Shown here: piece by piece, positions 25,464 to 33,418 of the stretch | Layout of the letters: each line of letters opens with the position of its first letter | Numbering within the stretch: the first letter of the stretch is position 1 | Assembly (NCBI GenBank): GCA_017478085.1 | Contig: JAFVEE010000048.1 | Coordinates: forward strand, 1 to 33,418 | Direction: 5' to 3' | Origin: Prevotella sp. | Lineage (GTDB): Bacteria > Bacteroidota > Bacteroidia > Bacteroidales > Bacteroidaceae | DNA length: 33,418 nucleotides | Position numbers and translations under genes: made by a program | The notes under the pieces: generated by a model | Seen by the model: the letters and a program-made list of their open reading frames with translations, nothing else | What the model was told of the DNA's origin: nothing | Databases searched by the model: none

Positions 25464-27815
25464 TTACATAAACACATCGAGCGTGCCGCCTGCCGTGATG
25501 TCGGCGTGTCGTAGCGTGTATGACTTGTAGGGCTTGCCGTTCAACTGCATCGACCGGATGTAAAAGTCGGCAGGCTTTTTCTTGTGTGCGTTGATGCTGA
25601 AGCACTTGCCGTCGGCCAAGTGGATGGTGACACGGCGGAACAGCGGCGTGCCGATGGCATACTCGCCGCCAACGGGACAGACAGGATAGAAGCCCATTGA
25701 CGAGAATACGAACCACGAGGACATTTCGCCGCAGTCGTCGTTGCCGGCATAGCCGCTCGACGTGGTGTTGTAGAGCTGGGTGCATATCTGGTGAACCAAC
25801 TGCTGCGTCTTGCGGGGTTGTCCGGCATAGTCGTAGAGATAAGCCACATGGTGGCTGGGCTCATTGCCGTGTACGTACTGTCCGATGAAGCCCGAGGCAT
25901 TGTCGTTTTTCTCGCCGCTCTGGTCGGTGAGGGTGAAGAACTGGTCGAGCCGCTTGCAGAACTGCTTAGGCCCGCCATGGAGGGCAATGAGGCCGTCGAT
26001 GTCGTGCGGCACGTACCATGACCACTGCCAGGCGTTGCCCTCAGTGTAGGGGTTGCCACCATTTGCCCCATAGCGCAGAGGGTCGAAAGGCGTGAGCCAC
26101 TGTCCGTTGGATGTGCGGGCCTGGAAAAATCCGTTCTCAGGATTGAAAAGGTTACGGTAGTTCTGGCTACGCTTCATAAAATGATCGTAGATGTCTTTGC
26201 GGCCTAAGTGCCCCGCCAACTGGGCCACGCACCAGTCGTCGAACGCCTGCTCCAGCGTGATGCTGACCGACTGCGACTGCAGGTCTTCGGGCATGTAGCC
26301 ATACTGCTCCCATAGGTCGAAAGGCGAACCAGGATGGGAGGTGGTGGCGGAAGCGAGGCAGGCATTAAAAGCCTCACCCCCAACCCCTCTCCCAAGGAGA
26401 GGGGAGTAGTCACCTTTGCTATTGGATTTTTCATTAGCATAACTATATACTCCCCTCTCTTTGGGAGAGGGGCCAGGGGTGAGGCTCTTTATGATTGCAT
26501 CCACCACCACAGGTATAGCGTGGTTGCCTATCATGCAATAATTGTCCTGGCCCCATAGATCCCAGATGGGCAGATAGCCGTAGGTGTCATAATGGGCCAT
26601 CATAGAGCGTACAAACTGCATGTTCTGCTCCGGGGCTATGAGCGTGTAAAGGGGATGGGCGGCACGGAAGGTGTCCCATAGTGAGAAGGTGGTGTAGTAG
26701 GTCTGTCCCTTGGGCATCCGGCGTGTGGTGTAGTCAGTGGCAGTGTAGTCACCACTGACATCGCTCATCGTATTGGGCTGGATGAAAGCATGGTAGAGGG
26801 CCGTGTAGAACTTCTGCATATCCTGCTCGTCGCCATCCACCTCAATACGACTGAGCATGCGCTCCCACAGCTCGTCGGCCTCACGCACATACTGGTCGAA
26901 GTCCCATGAGCGGGCTTCAGCCTCCATGTTCAGGCGGGCATTCTCGATACTTGTGGTGGAGAGAGAAACTTTTACAATGAGAGCCTCACCCCCAGCCCCT
27001 CTCCCAAGGAGAGGGGAGTGGTTACCTTTGCTATTGATACTTTCGTTAGCATAACTATATATTCCCCTCTCCTTGGGAGAGGGGTCGGGGGTGAGGCTTA
27101 ATCTTGCCTTTAGTGCCTTGCCATTGACCACATTCGTTTGGCCATAATTGTGATCGCCGTCGGAAATGGCGTATGAGGTGATGGGTTGTGACAGTTCTAT
27201 ATGGAAATAGACGCGGCGAAGTTTGGCCCATCCCGTGATGATGCGGTAGCCCTCGATGACGGTCGGACTTACGATGCGCAGTTGCGACTGAATAATCCGA
27301 CGCTCCCAAGAGCCCTTCGGTGCCGAGTGGTCCAGGTCGATGAGCAGTTGATGGAGCTTTCCCCCTGGATAGGTGTAGCGGTGAATGCCAGTACGTGTCG
27401 TCGCCGTCAGTTCGGCGCGGATGCCATCCTCCAGTGTGATGGCGTAGTAGCCGGGGTGCGCCTCCTCCTGTTCATGACGGAGGGCCGACCATGTATTGCC
27501 TGTCGTGGTGGGCATCAGCAGCAAGTCTATGAGGTCACAGGCTCCCGTACCGCTCAGTCGGGTATGGCTGAAGCCGCATAGGTGTGAGTCGTTATAGTCG
27601 TAGCCCGATGCCTTGTCCCAGTCGGGCGAGACCTGTGTGTCTGGGCTGAGTTGCACCATGCCGAAAGGCACCGTGGCTCCAGGATAACAATTGCCTGACA
27701 GCGAGTTCTCAACGGCACCCGTGCCGATGAACGGATTCACAAACTTAGTGTACTTGCCTGCCTGCATGGTAGTCACTCCAGCCATCATGGCCAGTAGAAC
27801 GACGATTGTTCTCAT
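25464..27815 (-). CDS. GH92 alpha-mannosidase with two in-frame repeat insertions (783 aa)
   Basis: Secreted calcium-dependent exo-alpha-mannosidase family GH92, which trims mannose from N-glycans or yeast mannan. The signal peptide (MRTIVVLLAMMAGVTTMQA) is followed by the family opening KYTKFVNPFIGTGAV. Likely catalytic acid E592 is in EGNAWQW, and candidate base Asp D693/D694 is in GNDDCGEMSSW. About 39 extra residues sit at about 239-278 and at about 444-483. Both have the form SLTPxPSPKERG...SPLLGRGxGGEA, are encoded by the 115-bp palindromic repeats (26983-27097 and 26371-26485), and interrupt otherwise normal family sequence. The frame is open throughout, so the protein could still fold if both insertions lie in surface loops. 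The start is fixed by AGGAG before the ATG and the promoter behind it. Confidence 0.94.
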   Translation of the reverse strand: MRTIVVLLAMMAGVTTMQAGKYTKFVNPFIGTGAVENSLSGNCYPGATVPFGMVQLSPDTQVSPDWDKASGYDYNDSHLCGFSHTRLSGTGACDLIDLLLMPTTTGNTWSALRHEQEEAHPGYYAITLEDGIRAELTATTRTGIHRYTYPGGKLHQLLIDLDHSAPKGSWERRIIQSQLRIVSPTVIEGYRIITGWAKLRRVYFHIELSQPITSYAISDGDHNYGQTNVVNGKALKARLSLTPDPSPKERGIYSYANESINSKGNHSPLLGRGAGGEALIVKVSLSTTSIENARLNMEAEARSWDFDQYVREADELWERMLSRIEVDGDEQDMQKFYTALYHAFIQPNTMSDVSGDYTATDYTTRRMPKGQTYYTTFSLWDTFRAAHPLYTLIAPEQNMQFVRSMMAHYDTYGYLPIWDLWGQDNYCMIGNHAIPVVVDAIIKSLTPGPSPKERGVYSYANEKSNSKGDYSPLLGRGVGGEAFNACLASATTSHPGSPFDLWEQYGYMPEDLQSQSVSITLEQAFDDWCVAQLAGHLGRKDIYDHFMKRSQNYRNLFNPENGFFQARTSNGQWLTPFDPLRYGANGGNPYTEGNAWQWSWYVPHDIDGLIALHGGPKQFCKRLDQFFTLTDQSGEKNDNASGFIGQYVHGNEPSHHVAYLYDYAGQPRKTQQLVHQICTQLYNTTSSGYAGNDDCGEMSSWFVFSSMGFYPVCPVGGEYAIGTPLFRRVTIHLADGKCFSINAHKKKPADFYIRSMQLNGKPYKSYTLRHADITAGGTLDVFM
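26371..26485 (-). repeat. 115-bp palindromic element, copy A, inside the GH92 gene
   Basis: Imperfect terminal inverted repeats of about 38 bases begin GCCTCACCCC and end GGGGTGAGGC, each containing its own small palindrome (CCCTCTCCC with GGAGAGGGG). The AT-rich centre is CACCTTTGCTATTGGATTTT onward. It is translated on the minus strand without a stop. No clear target-site duplication is visible. Confidence 0.88.
26983..27097 (-). repeat. 115-bp palindromic element, copy B, inside the GH92 gene
   Basis: Same length, same arm sequence and same centre as copy A, with scattered substitutions. It lies in the same orientation and in the same reading frame, giving a similar peptide (TPDPSPKERGIYSYANES). 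The two copies are 497 bases apart. Confidence 0.88.
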
Positions 27816-27846
27816 CTGCTTTGCTCCTCGTATAGTTTCTGGTGTG

Positions 27847-27854
27847 CAAAGTTA
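27847..27854 (-). promoter_or_regulatory. Bacteroidetes -7 promoter element for the GH92 gene
   Basis: The minus strand reads TAACTTTG, 31 bases before the ATG at 27815, with AGGAG just upstream of the start. Confidence 0.75.
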
Positions 27855-28082
27855 CAAACTTCCAGTCAATCCATTGCTTTACAAACCTTTCATTAAATAG
27901 CACATTTCTGTCACAATGGCTGGTTTGTACGGTGATTTCATGTGTGTTGTACTGCGAAACAACCTCCATTACCTTTCTAAATGTTATTTCATCACAGACA
28001 GGCTATCATCAAAATAATGGTTAAATCTTCACCTCTTCTTGCAGTTTTTTACAGAAAAAGACGTCGTTCCATTTTTTTTGAG

Positions 28083-28090
28083 TACCTTTG
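28083..28090 (+). promoter_or_regulatory. Bacteroidetes -7 promoter element for the restriction-modification operon
   Basis: TACCTTTG fits TAnnTTTG, 47 bases before the ATG at 28138. No controller (C) protein gene or box is seen upstream. Confidence 0.65.
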
Positions 28091-28137
28091 CAGTTGATAT
28101 TTTACTGCAGAAATTATTCTGAGCGTCGAAAAAGCCG

Positions 28138-29268
28138 ATGAACGGAGCACGGCCATTAAAGTTTGTCGTTAATAAATGCACAATGTGTACAATACATAAA
28201 ACGTATGCGGGCGATGCCCGATTGATGAACAACACACCCAGTAACTCGGTGGATATTGTAGTAACATCCCCACCATACCCTATGATAGAGATGTGGGATG
28301 AGTGTTTTGCTTGTCAAAACGCTGAAATAGGCGAAACTATTGAAGAATCGCCCGATAAAGCTTTTGAATTGATGCATCAGCAGTTAGACAAGGTTTGGCA
28401 CAGATGTTATGATGTATTGAAAGAAGGTGGCTTTCTCTGCATTAACATTGGAGATGCCACTCGAACCATCAACGGGAAGTTCAAACTTTACAATAATCAT
28501 ACTCGCATTTCCGACCTCTGCAATGCTATTGGCTTCACAACTTTACCAAATATCATTTGGCGCAAACAGACAAATGCTCCAAATAAGTTTATGGGAAGCG
28601 GTATGTTGCCATGCGGAGCATACGTTACGCTTGAACATGAGTGGATATTGTTGTTCAGGAAGGGTGATAAGCGGCAATATAAGACACAGAGCCAAAAGCA
28701 TGAAAGGATGGAGAGCTCCTTCTTCTGGGAAGAACGTAATGTTTGGTTCTCGGATGTATGGGATGTGAAAGGTACGAAGCAAAAGATGGAGCATCCAGGT
28801 AGTCGTGAACGAAGCGCAGCTTTCCCTTTTGAGATTCCTTTTCGGCTTATCAACATGTTCTCGCAGAAAGGTGACACGGTACTTGACCCTTTTCTCGGTA
28901 CTGGCACAACTATGCAGGCAGCCCTCATGTGTGGTCGCAATTCCGAAGGTTATGAGATTGACCCAGCTTTGAAAGATGTTATAGAGAATGGTATTGCCTC
29001 AATGGACGTTGATATGTGTAACAACTACATTAAACAACGTTTCGACCGCCATGTCTCTTTTATTGAAGACCGCAAGAAACAAGGCAAGGAAGTGAAACAT
29101 TTCAATATAAATCTAAATGTACCTGTAATGACAGGACAAGAAGAACAGATATCTTTTAACTACATCACCTCGATACGCAGAAACAAGGATGGTTTTTACG
29201 AAGCAGATTATGAAGTGTCTTCAGATATGAACAACATCCCTTTTCAGTTAATAAAGCAAATCATTTGA
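28138..29268 (+). CDS. DNA methyltransferase, beta class, SPPY type (376 aa)
   Basis: Modification enzyme of a type II restriction-modification system. Motif IV TSPPYPM (43-49) comes before the AdoMet motif I DPFLGTGTT (250-258), so it is a class beta enzyme of the N4/N6 family; SPPY is typical of N4-cytosine methylation, though N6-adenine cannot be excluded. The start is uncertain: ATG at 28138 is used here, but ATG at 28183 (MCTIHKTYAGDARLM, 361 aa) fits the usual distance to motif IV better. The gene is AT-rich like the next two and unlike the backbone. Four bases separate it from the endonuclease gene. Confidence 0.93.
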   Translation: MNGARPLKFVVNKCTMCTIHKTYAGDARLMNNTPSNSVDIVVTSPPYPMIEMWDECFACQNAEIGETIEESPDKAFELMHQQLDKVWHRCYDVLKEGGFLCINIGDATRTINGKFKLYNNHTRISDLCNAIGFTTLPNIIWRKQTNAPNKFMGSGMLPCGAYVTLEHEWILLFRKGDKRQYKTQSQKHERMESSFFWEERNVWFSDVWDVKGTKQKMEHPGSRERSAAFPFEIPFRLINMFSQKGDTVLDPFLGTGTTMQAALMCGRNSEGYEIDPALKDVIENGIASMDVDMCNNYIKQRFDRHVSFIEDRKKQGKEVKHFNINLNVPVMTGQEEQISFNYITSIRRNKDGFYEADYEVSSDMNNIPFQLIKQII

Positions 29269-29272
29269 AAAT

Positions 29273-29959
29273 ATGGAAAAATACTCAATGGGATTCGGTA
29301 AGAAGGAGCATGTCTTAAACTATGCTTGTCAACTCTATCAACTATCTCGCCCTACAAAAGTCGGAGCCGTGATGGCCTTGATACGTGAGTGCCAACCTTC
29401 ATCATACGAAGAATGGAAAGAGTGGTATTTCGCCAACGCCTATACAGCAACAAAGACTCCTGTCAAGCTGTCTTTAGAGAGCCTAACGGAACTTGGCGAG
29501 CGGCTATATGAGAAAATACAGACCTTCGTCATCCCTGATTGGCAGGAAGCATTTAGCCAACTGACTCTTAAAGACTGCATTGACTATATTTACAATCTCA
29601 CAATTAATCGTACGTATGATGGTTATACCCGCGAGAAGTCTGTTGTGAACGACGGTTTGGCTAAGAAATTCCCCTCCGTGACATTTGAGGAAAGTGATCC
29701 AGAGTTGGGCCATGCTGGTGATATAGACTATGTGGCAAAGGTGGGGCACTATCAGTTCGGTATTCAGATAAAACCTGTTACCGCCAATGCCAATTTTGGA
29801 GGCTATTCTCTGAGTGAGCGCATGAAAGCCAGCTTCAACGATTTCACGGAGAAGTTTGGCGGTAAGGTGTTCGTCGTATATAGCCAGAAAGGCGAGATTG
29901 CAAATACGGATGTCATTGACAGCATCGCCAAAGAAATAGAGCGACTTCAAAGCCTGTAA
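29273..29959 (+). CDS. MjaI-like type II restriction endonuclease (228 aa)
   Basis: Likely restriction endonuclease of the MjaI family (MjaI cuts CTAG). I recognise the C-terminal block GHAGDIDYVAKVGHYQFGIQ followed by IKPVT, then FGGYSLSERM and FGGKVFVVY. D150/D152 and the Q165-I-K167 triad would form the PD-(D/E)xK-like metal site. The first 100 residues are helical and probably shape the DNA-binding dimer. It lies between two methyltransferase genes with gaps of 4 and 2 bases, so all three are surely co-transcribed. The family call is from memory of the motif pattern. CTAG specificity is carried over from the family and not shown here. Confidence 0.78.
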   Translation: MEKYSMGFGKKEHVLNYACQLYQLSRPTKVGAVMALIRECQPSSYEEWKEWYFANAYTATKTPVKLSLESLTELGERLYEKIQTFVIPDWQEAFSQLTLKDCIDYIYNLTINRTYDGYTREKSVVNDGLAKKFPSVTFEESDPELGHAGDIDYVAKVGHYQFGIQIKPVTANANFGGYSLSERMKASFNDFTEKFGGKVFVVYSQKGEIANTDVIDSIAKEIERLQSL

Positions 29960-29961
29960 GA

Positions 29962-31320
29962 ATGCCAACTCAGCATGTTCTGATAAATGGTGACTGCCGC
30001 AGAATGACACGGATTCAAGACGAATCCGTGCACTTGATTGTGACCTCTCCACCCTATTGGCAACTGAAGGACTATGGCTCTGAAAACCAGATAGGATTTA
30101 ATCAAAGCTACGAAGACTACATCAATCATCTGAACTTGGTATGGCGCGAGTGCCATCGCATCCTGCAACCCGGCTGTCGTTTGTGCATCAACATCGGTGA
30201 TCAGTTTGCTCGTACTGCTTACTATGGCCGTTATAAGATAGTGCCTATACACAGCGAAATCATCCGTTTCTGCGAGACTATAGGTTACGACTATATGGGT
30301 ACAATTATCTGGCAGAAGCAAACTACGATGCACACTTCTGGAGGACAAAAAGTTATGGGGAGCTATCCCTATCCACGCAATGGTATTGTAAAGGTTGATT
30401 ATGAGAACATCTTGCTCTTTAAAAAGCAAGGCAAGGCGCCAACGGCAGATAAACATGTAAGAGATGTATCAAAGCTGACTGACGAGGAATGGCACACCTA
30501 TTTCTCTTCACATTGGATATTTCCTGGCGCACGGCAATCAGAACACATTGCAGTTTTTCCTGAGGAGCTACCCAAACGACTTATAAAGATGTTTTCCTTT
30601 GTTGGCGATACTGTCTGTGACCCGTTTATGGGCAGTGGAACAACGGCTTTGGCAGCAATGAGATTAGAACGAAACTCTGTTGGCTACGAGATCAATCGTG
30701 ACTTCCGCAGATATTACCATGAGAAGTTAAGCAAAGCTGACAAGGGAAACATTTTCGAGTTTTACGAAGACAATTGTGCTATCGATTTTGAGCAACTGCT
30801 ATTGGTTTTGCCTTATAAGTTTGTTGATGTACATAAAATAGAAAGTAAGATAGATTTCAAGAAACAGACCTATGGTTCCAAATTTGAATTAACGGATAGC
30901 GAATACGAAAAGAATAAAGCATTCTTGAAAACTGATGATAAAAAAGTTGCGACAGTAATTATCAATCATGCTCGCCCAGCCCTTTACCAAAAAATGATAG
31001 AGACAGGCATCTGTTACCTGCGGGCGGGCGACTCAAAGGGCTCACTACTTGTTTCTTCCGGTTTTGAACGATTAAATTATGTTTTGCTACATACTAATGG
31101 AGAGAACACCCAGCTATTCAAACTGAAAACATGTGGTCATTTCCAGATATGGACTCGTGAAACGTTGCAACAGTATGGTTTCGCCCCGAGCACTGCATCA
31201 TATTACATTGTTTTGCATTTCGATTCGACTAAACCAATAGTAATGAAACATTGCCCAGAACTCAAAGAGGGCGGACACACATTCACGGCAAGAATCCGTC
31301 CACTGAGCGATTTCGTTTAA
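29962..31320 (+). CDS. second SPPY DNA methyltransferase with C-terminal extension (452 aa)
   Basis: Class beta methyltransferase with TSPPYWQ (28-34) before DPFMGSGTT (220-228), the same order as the first enzyme. The methyltransferase part ends near residue 255. About 190 further residues, which I cannot assign to a family, follow: they are charged at first (KIDFKKQTYGSKFELTDSEY) and then hydrophobic and aromatic (YYIVLHF, FQIWTRETLQQYGF). The extension may recognise DNA or bind the endonuclease; this is inference. Starting 2 bases after the endonuclease stop, it is the third gene of the operon. Two methyltransferases for one palindromic-site endonuclease is more than expected. Confidence 0.9.
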   Translation: MPTQHVLINGDCRRMTRIQDESVHLIVTSPPYWQLKDYGSENQIGFNQSYEDYINHLNLVWRECHRILQPGCRLCINIGDQFARTAYYGRYKIVPIHSEIIRFCETIGYDYMGTIIWQKQTTMHTSGGQKVMGSYPYPRNGIVKVDYENILLFKKQGKAPTADKHVRDVSKLTDEEWHTYFSSHWIFPGARQSEHIAVFPEELPKRLIKMFSFVGDTVCDPFMGSGTTALAAMRLERNSVGYEINRDFRRYYHEKLSKADKGNIFEFYEDNCAIDFEQLLLVLPYKFVDVHKIESKIDFKKQTYGSKFELTDSEYEKNKAFLKTDDKKVATVIINHARPALYQKMIETGICYLRAGDSKGSLLVSSGFERLNYVLLHTNGENTQLFKLKTCGHFQIWTRETLQQYGFAPSTASYYIVLHFDSTKPIVMKHCPELKEGGHTFTARIRPLSDFV

Positions 31321-31343
31321 ATCTTTTAAACATAGTTACCATC

Positions 31344-32822
31344 ATGCCACTACAAGTAACACTACAAGACATCAGGGCACACCACCCCAAAGGGGTGAGC
31401 AGCCCAACAGATTTCTATTATATGAATTTGGCCAACCGCCTGCTTACCCTCACAAGCAAGTCGCTCATAGCCACCGAACTGACGCAGGAGATGCGCAAGC
31501 GCATCGCCCTCAATGTGACGCTCTACTTCGAGGATGTCATCTGCGACAGCGGCATCTGGCGGTCGTTCGTCACTAAGAACCGTGAGCTGTATGGTCGCCG
31601 TCTACCGTTTTATGAGGTGGAGGACGACTATCCGCTCGACGAGCCGTGTCAGAAAGACGTACAATTGGTTGTCTGGGATGCTATCATGACGTTCAAATAC
31701 GAGTCGGTGGTGAACCCTGAGAACCTTGGGGTAACTTTGCTTGCCGAAACGTTGTTCTTCAACATCGACCAGGAGTTTGAGCGGGCACCCATCAACGAAG
31801 CATTGGCGGCCTACTTCCGCGAGTGTCGCTTCATGGACGACTTCTATCCTATGCGCGATGCATTGAAGTTCTTCGTGCTGTCGTGCTATCTCACCAACGG
31901 CCGACATGTGGAACACTATCTGGAATACCAGATAGAAACCGCTATGGAGCTGATGGACGACTCTGACATGGCCTACTATGAGGCAGAGTGCGTCATGGCC
32001 TGGCAATACCGCATAGGCCCGCTGGCACTGCTGCCACAGGAGTGGTTAGGTATGGCCCTGCGTGCAGTGGGCAAGACGGCAGAGGCAGCCGACGTGGAAG
32101 CTATTACGTGGCGCGAATACGAGCCTTACCTGCTGGAGCAGCACGATGGCAAAGGCTTCACCCTGCGCAGCATCGACGACGAGCTACTAACCCTGACCTA
32201 CCATAACATGGCACAGAAGGATGACAGCATCGTCCGCATACGTGACTTTGTGATGGCGATGTTTGCCTGCTATCGCGGAGATTGGTACCTGAACGGTCCC
32301 GCCTCTTGGGGCAATGGCAGTCAGATTTTTAACAAGGTGCGCGATGACGTTGTCAAAGTAGACGACAATGGCCTGCAGAACTATGACGAGCTGGTGCGGC
32401 AGAACGAGGGCAGTCCGCTGTTCTACTTCAAGGACGTGGCCGAGGCGATGGCGTTCGTGACACAGGCTACAGGCACAGGCTTTCAAGATGAACTGCCTGA
32501 TGAGTGGAAGCAGAATGACAAGGATGTTGTGCTCTTCCTCTCGCCAACTAAGCGTATCTTCGCCCTGGCTCCTGGTGCTGCCGAGTGCATCTGCGACCCT
32601 AAGAACCCTTACTACAACAAGCAGGCAGCTACGGAGCATGCCCTCTACTTGGTAGTGCAAAACAGAGTTCCTGGCGAGATGCTACGCTACCTGATTGACC
32701 ACCAACTGATACCCGACGCTTGTCTGAAGTCAACAGTCAGCGCCGAGCATGGCCGACAGTTGCTACAGCAGAACCTCGACTTCATGGCTCGTGCACTACG
32801 CCGGGATGACTATCATAAATAA
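31344..32822 (+). CDS. DUF3843-type conserved protein (492 aa)
   Basis: Resembles the uncharacterised DUF3843 proteins found across Bacteroidetes (opening MPLQVTLQDIRAHHPKGVSSPTDFYYM is of that style). It is mainly helical, with no signal peptide or membrane segment, so cytosolic; no catalytic motif is recognised. The ATG at 31344 is preferred to a longer ORF from 31251 that overlaps the methyltransferase gene. It follows the methyltransferase by 23 bases, but its base use is GC-richer, like the backbone, so it is probably not part of the acquired cassette. It converges with the sialate esterase gene (13-base gap). Confidence 0.75.
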   Translation: MPLQVTLQDIRAHHPKGVSSPTDFYYMNLANRLLTLTSKSLIATELTQEMRKRIALNVTLYFEDVICDSGIWRSFVTKNRELYGRRLPFYEVEDDYPLDEPCQKDVQLVVWDAIMTFKYESVVNPENLGVTLLAETLFFNIDQEFERAPINEALAAYFRECRFMDDFYPMRDALKFFVLSCYLTNGRHVEHYLEYQIETAMELMDDSDMAYYEAECVMAWQYRIGPLALLPQEWLGMALRAVGKTAEAADVEAITWREYEPYLLEQHDGKGFTLRSIDDELLTLTYHNMAQKDDSIVRIRDFVMAMFACYRGDWYLNGPASWGNGSQIFNKVRDDVVKVDDNGLQNYDELVRQNEGSPLFYFKDVAEAMAFVTQATGTGFQDELPDEWKQNDKDVVLFLSPTKRIFALAPGAAECICDPKNPYYNKQAATEHALYLVVQNRVPGEMLRYLIDHQLIPDACLKSTVSAEHGRQLLQQNLDFMARALRRDDYHK

Positions 32823-32835
32823 GAAAAAGAGCTGT

Positions 32836-33418
32836 CTAATAATCTGAATTGCTACGAGTCTTACCTTGTGACAGTAGTGGCCAGTCGTCCGTGCGGAAGG
32901 GATTGGCGGGGAGCCCGGCGGCATTGTAGAGCGTGGCTTCAGGATTGTCCTGCCACAGATAGCGAACGGCAACGGGATATTTTACCTCGTCAGACCATAC
33001 TTCAACCTTGTCCTGGCTTACGATACGGGCTTGGGCATTATGCCATACGTGGTCAGAACCGGCGATGCAGAATTCGCGCAATTGGTCGTCTTTTGCTGTC
33101 AGGCCGTCGGCATGTGTGAAAGATACCATCACCTTATGCCCATCAATGGTGTAGTCCTTGTACATAGGACCACTATACTCGATAGGCTGTCCGTAGGTCT
33201 TGGCGAGTGCGATGAGTGCCAATCGGCGGGCCACCTCTTGTTTGTTGGGGTAATGCACGTCGTGTCCAAGCCCAACATCTATGGCTGATGCCATACCAGT
33301 CTGCGGTAAGTGGAGTGCCATTGCCTGGGCTTCACGCAGTTCAGCCCACAGTGCCTCTACGGGTTCGGAGTGATGCTCATGGAAATTGGCAAGTTGTACA
33401 TAGTAGAAGGGCAACTCC
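32836..33418 (-). CDS. sialate O-acetylesterase, C-terminal part (partial)
   Basis: The gene runs off the right end of the window, so only about the last 194 residues are visible. They match the C-terminal half of sialate 9-O-acetylesterases: YYVQLANF, ALWAELREAQAMAL, TGMASAIDVGLGHDVHYPNK and QEVARRLALIALAKTYG, where the Asp and His of DVGLGHDVH are the usual catalytic pair, then YSGPMYKDY and AGLPANPFRTDDW near the end. Such enzymes remove O-acetyl groups from sialic acids, or in some members from plant sugars, before glycosidases act. The true N-terminus and signal peptide lie outside the window. Confidence 0.9.
   Translation of the reverse strand, partial: ELPFYYVQLANFHEHHSEPVEALWAELREAQAMALHLPQTGMASAIDVGLGHDVHYPNKQEVARRLALIALAKTYGQPIEYSGPMYKDYTIDGHKVMVSFTHADGLTAKDDQLREFCIAGSDHVWHNAQARIVSQDKVEVWSDEVKYPVAVRYLWQDNPEATLYNAAGLPANPFRTDDWPLLSQGKTRSNSDY

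Larger units (their letters stand above)
27816..28137. other. intergenic region between GH92 and the restriction-modification operon
   Basis: About 320 AT-rich bases between divergent genes. It holds the GH92 promoter (27847-27854) at one side and the operon promoter (28083-28090) at the other. I see no other gene, hairpin or repeat worth naming. Confidence 0.6.

Noticed and set aside
28021-31325. TTAAATCTT at 28021-28029 and 31317-31325 on both sides of the restriction-modification operon, as a possible insertion duplication
   Set aside because: Nine AT-rich bases recur by chance at this scale, and no longer match extends from either copy.
31251-31343. Upstream extension of the DUF3843-type ORF
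   Set aside because: It overlaps the methyltransferase end in another frame, and the ATG at 31344 gives a family-like N-terminus.

Overview
The window looks like a chromosomal segment of a Prevotella-type member of the Bacteroidetes. Supporting signs are the promoter element TAnnTTTG (several clear copies), few Shine-Dalgarno sites, BspA-like leucine-rich repeats, C-terminal sorting-tail sequences, a GH92 enzyme and a DUF3843-type protein. The species cannot be named from the sequence alone.

Layout. 1-535 is non-coding: a cluster of palindromes, an AT-rich tandem array built on AATTAGTG, and a terminator. 536-10171 holds three family PL11 rhamnogalacturonan lyases: a very large one on the minus strand (lyase, beta-strand repeats, sorting tail), and divergently two that overlap by ATGA. 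The plus-strand pair runs on with short gaps into ispD and recG. 13107-16780 holds a LysM/M23 peptidoglycan protein, nadK and an ABC exporter. These genes are GC-rich and look like host backbone.

16790-23080 is an accessory, scarred region. It holds a five-unit, 22-bp-period palindrome array, an AAA/DUF4143 ATPase gene with AT-richer sequence, a truncated and frameshifted BspA-like gene with an intact small downstream ORF, the C-terminal remnant of a tyrosine recombinase, and a solitary fused restriction-methylation-specificity gene. The last lies between imperfect 25-bp direct repeats. A strong hairpin behind a promoter-like sequence at 22897-23080 may be a small RNA.

23270-27815 is glycan-related: a lipoprotein esterase, a ROK kinase, and a GH92 mannosidase (minus strand) whose gene carries two in-frame copies of a 115-bp palindromic repeat. 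28083-31320 is a tight three-gene restriction-modification operon: SPPY methyltransferase, MjaI-like endonuclease, SPPY methyltransferase with an unrecognised C-terminal extension. 31344-32822 is a DUF3843-type gene, and the window ends inside a sialate O-acetylesterase gene.

How the genes fit together. The PL11 enzymes would attack the rhamnogalacturonan-I backbone of pectin; GH92, sialate esterase and ROK kinase suggest host or plant glycan use. No SusC/SusD pair or sensor is visible, so neither group is a complete utilisation locus here. The most notable signals are palindromic repeats inserted in frame into recG and the GH92 gene, the two restriction-modification loci, and the possible structured RNA.
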